DNA of 64,000 nt from Metabacillus sp. KUDC1714 (GTDB lineage: Bacteria > Bacillota > Bacilli > Bacillales > Bacillaceae): NCBI RefSeq assembly GCF_014217835.1, contig NZ_CP055263.1:1707501-1771500 (forward strand), written 5' to 3'. A program made the position numbers and the translations under genes. Positions 63,427-64,000 of the stretch are shown here, in pieces (position 1 is the first letter of the stretch; the number at the start of each line of letters is the position of its first letter). The notes below the pieces were generated by a model. That model ran no database searches and was not told where the DNA came from. It worked only from the letters and a program-made list of their open reading frames with translations.

Positions 63427-64000
63427 TTATGTACCCTTCAAAAGTCGTTTATGGATCCAGATTGCTGCCTGGCATCCATCAGCCATTGCAATTGTAACCT
63501 GTTCTGAATGGGCAACAACATCACCAGCAGCCCACACATTTGTAATATTTGTTTCTTTTGTTCGCGGATCTACTAGGACATGCTTATTCTCTAGCAACTC
63601 GACTCCTAGTTGCTTTGCTAACTCAGAGTGAACATGGTTGCCGCCAAATCCGATAAATCCTCTATCCCCACTAACAGTTTGACCATTTTTCAGCTTAACA
63701 CCTTTAAATGATGATTCATTTTCAGCGATCACTGCTGCAATTTGTTCATTGATGATCGTTATATTATGTTGCATAAGCTTATTTTTCATATCTTGTTCAA
63801 GTTCCTTTGAATCATGATTAATGAATGTGATTTGGTTTGTCCAGTAAGTTAATGTTAAAGCAAGATTTGCTCCAGTACTTCCTGATCCTAATAATAAAAC
63901 ATGCTTATCCCTAACCTCATACCCATCACAATCAGGACAAACATATATAGATATCCCTAAGCAGGGTTCGATATCTTTGATAGTTGGAATCTGATCTTTT
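63427..64000 (-). CDS. Thioredoxin reductase-like flavoprotein (N-terminus outside window)
   Basis: About 191 C-terminal residues of an NAD(P)/FAD-dependent oxidoreductase; the reading frame stays open to base 64000, so the start lies to the right. Seen in order: YVCPDCDGYEV with a CxxC active-site-like pair, a nucleotide-binding GSGSTGAN, and the C-terminal FAD motif NVWAAGDVVAHSEQVTIAMADGCQAA. The order matches thioredoxin reductases; the group with CPDCDGY may be an atypical member. The first in-window Met (63787-63789) is internal, not a start. Confidence 0.88.
   Translation of the reverse strand, partial: KDQIPTIKDIEPCLGISIYVCPDCDGYEVRDKHVLLLGSGSTGANLALTLTYWTNQITFINHDSKELEQDMKNKLMQHNITIINEQIAAVIAENESSFKGVKLKNGQTVSGDRGFIGFGGNHVHSELAKQLGVELLENKHVLVDPRTKETNITNVWAAGDVVAHSEQVTIAMADGCQAAIWIHKRLLKGT

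Overview
The window is a chromosomal segment of an endospore-forming Bacillaceae bacterium. Low G+C content, strong AGGAGG-type ribosome sites, spore genes (rsfA, a gerA-type operon, gerQ, pbpG) and gene order all point there. Genes follow the order known from Bacillus subtilis near 330 degrees: speB-speE, pbpG, ywhD-ywhC, ywhB, ywgA, ywfO, ywzC, rsfA on the left; lipL, pta, hemQ, gerQ, ywdK, ywdI, ung, ywdF on the right. The best guess is a Bacillus or Metabacillus-like soil species.

Layout. (1) 1-10.9 kb: polyamine synthesis (speE-speB), penicillin-binding protein PbpG, the M50 protease YwhC with YwhD, tautomerase YwhB, YwgA/YwfO/YwzC, the forespore regulator RsfA and an EcsC-family protein. 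(2) 10.9-41.7 kb: a 31-kb accessory island, all on the minus strand, for glycan use. It has an LplABC-type importer without its ATPase, a membrane AraC-type sensor-regulator, two GH38 and one GH125 alpha-mannosidases, two GH29 alpha-fucosidases, a GH20-like hexosaminidase, a GH3 enzyme, a large clan GH-A glycosidase, an asparaginase II, an endonuclease/exonuclease/phosphatase-family protein, and a block of three Gfo/Idh/MocA oxidoreductases with two TIM-barrel isomerase-like proteins. This set fits dismantling of N-glycans. None of the hydrolases shows an obvious signal peptide, so the glycan is probably imported nearly intact and taken apart inside the cell. The oxidoreductase/TIM-barrel block could be a second, non-hydrolytic route through 3-keto sugars; that part is the least understood and most interesting. 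(3) 42-43.7 kb: cutC and lipL. (4) 43.9-49.3 kb: a germinant receptor operon with a 41-residue membrane peptide, A and B subunits and two tandem C lipoproteins. (5) 49.4-57.8 kb: pta, hemQ, an acetyltransferase, gerQ, ywdK, a hypothetical gene, ung with a small cysteine-containing gene and ywdI, a glycosyltransferase, a sigma-B-type stress gene and an HPP membrane protein. (6) 58-63 kb: a galK-galE-galT operon and a divergent AraC regulator, then a small conserved gene and the C-terminal part of a thioredoxin-reductase-like flavoprotein.

Two dispersed repeat families fill many intergenic spaces. Family A is an imperfect GCGCAAGCGCCTTG...GGCGCTGGAGCTAG element with eight copies or remnants. 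Family B is a roughly 210-bp element with a GC-rich core and imperfect terminal inverted repeats, three copies, one of them inside the glycan operon. A separate 21-bp-period tandem array lies at 53745-53933. No rRNA, tRNA, CRISPR array, transposase gene or prophage was recognised.
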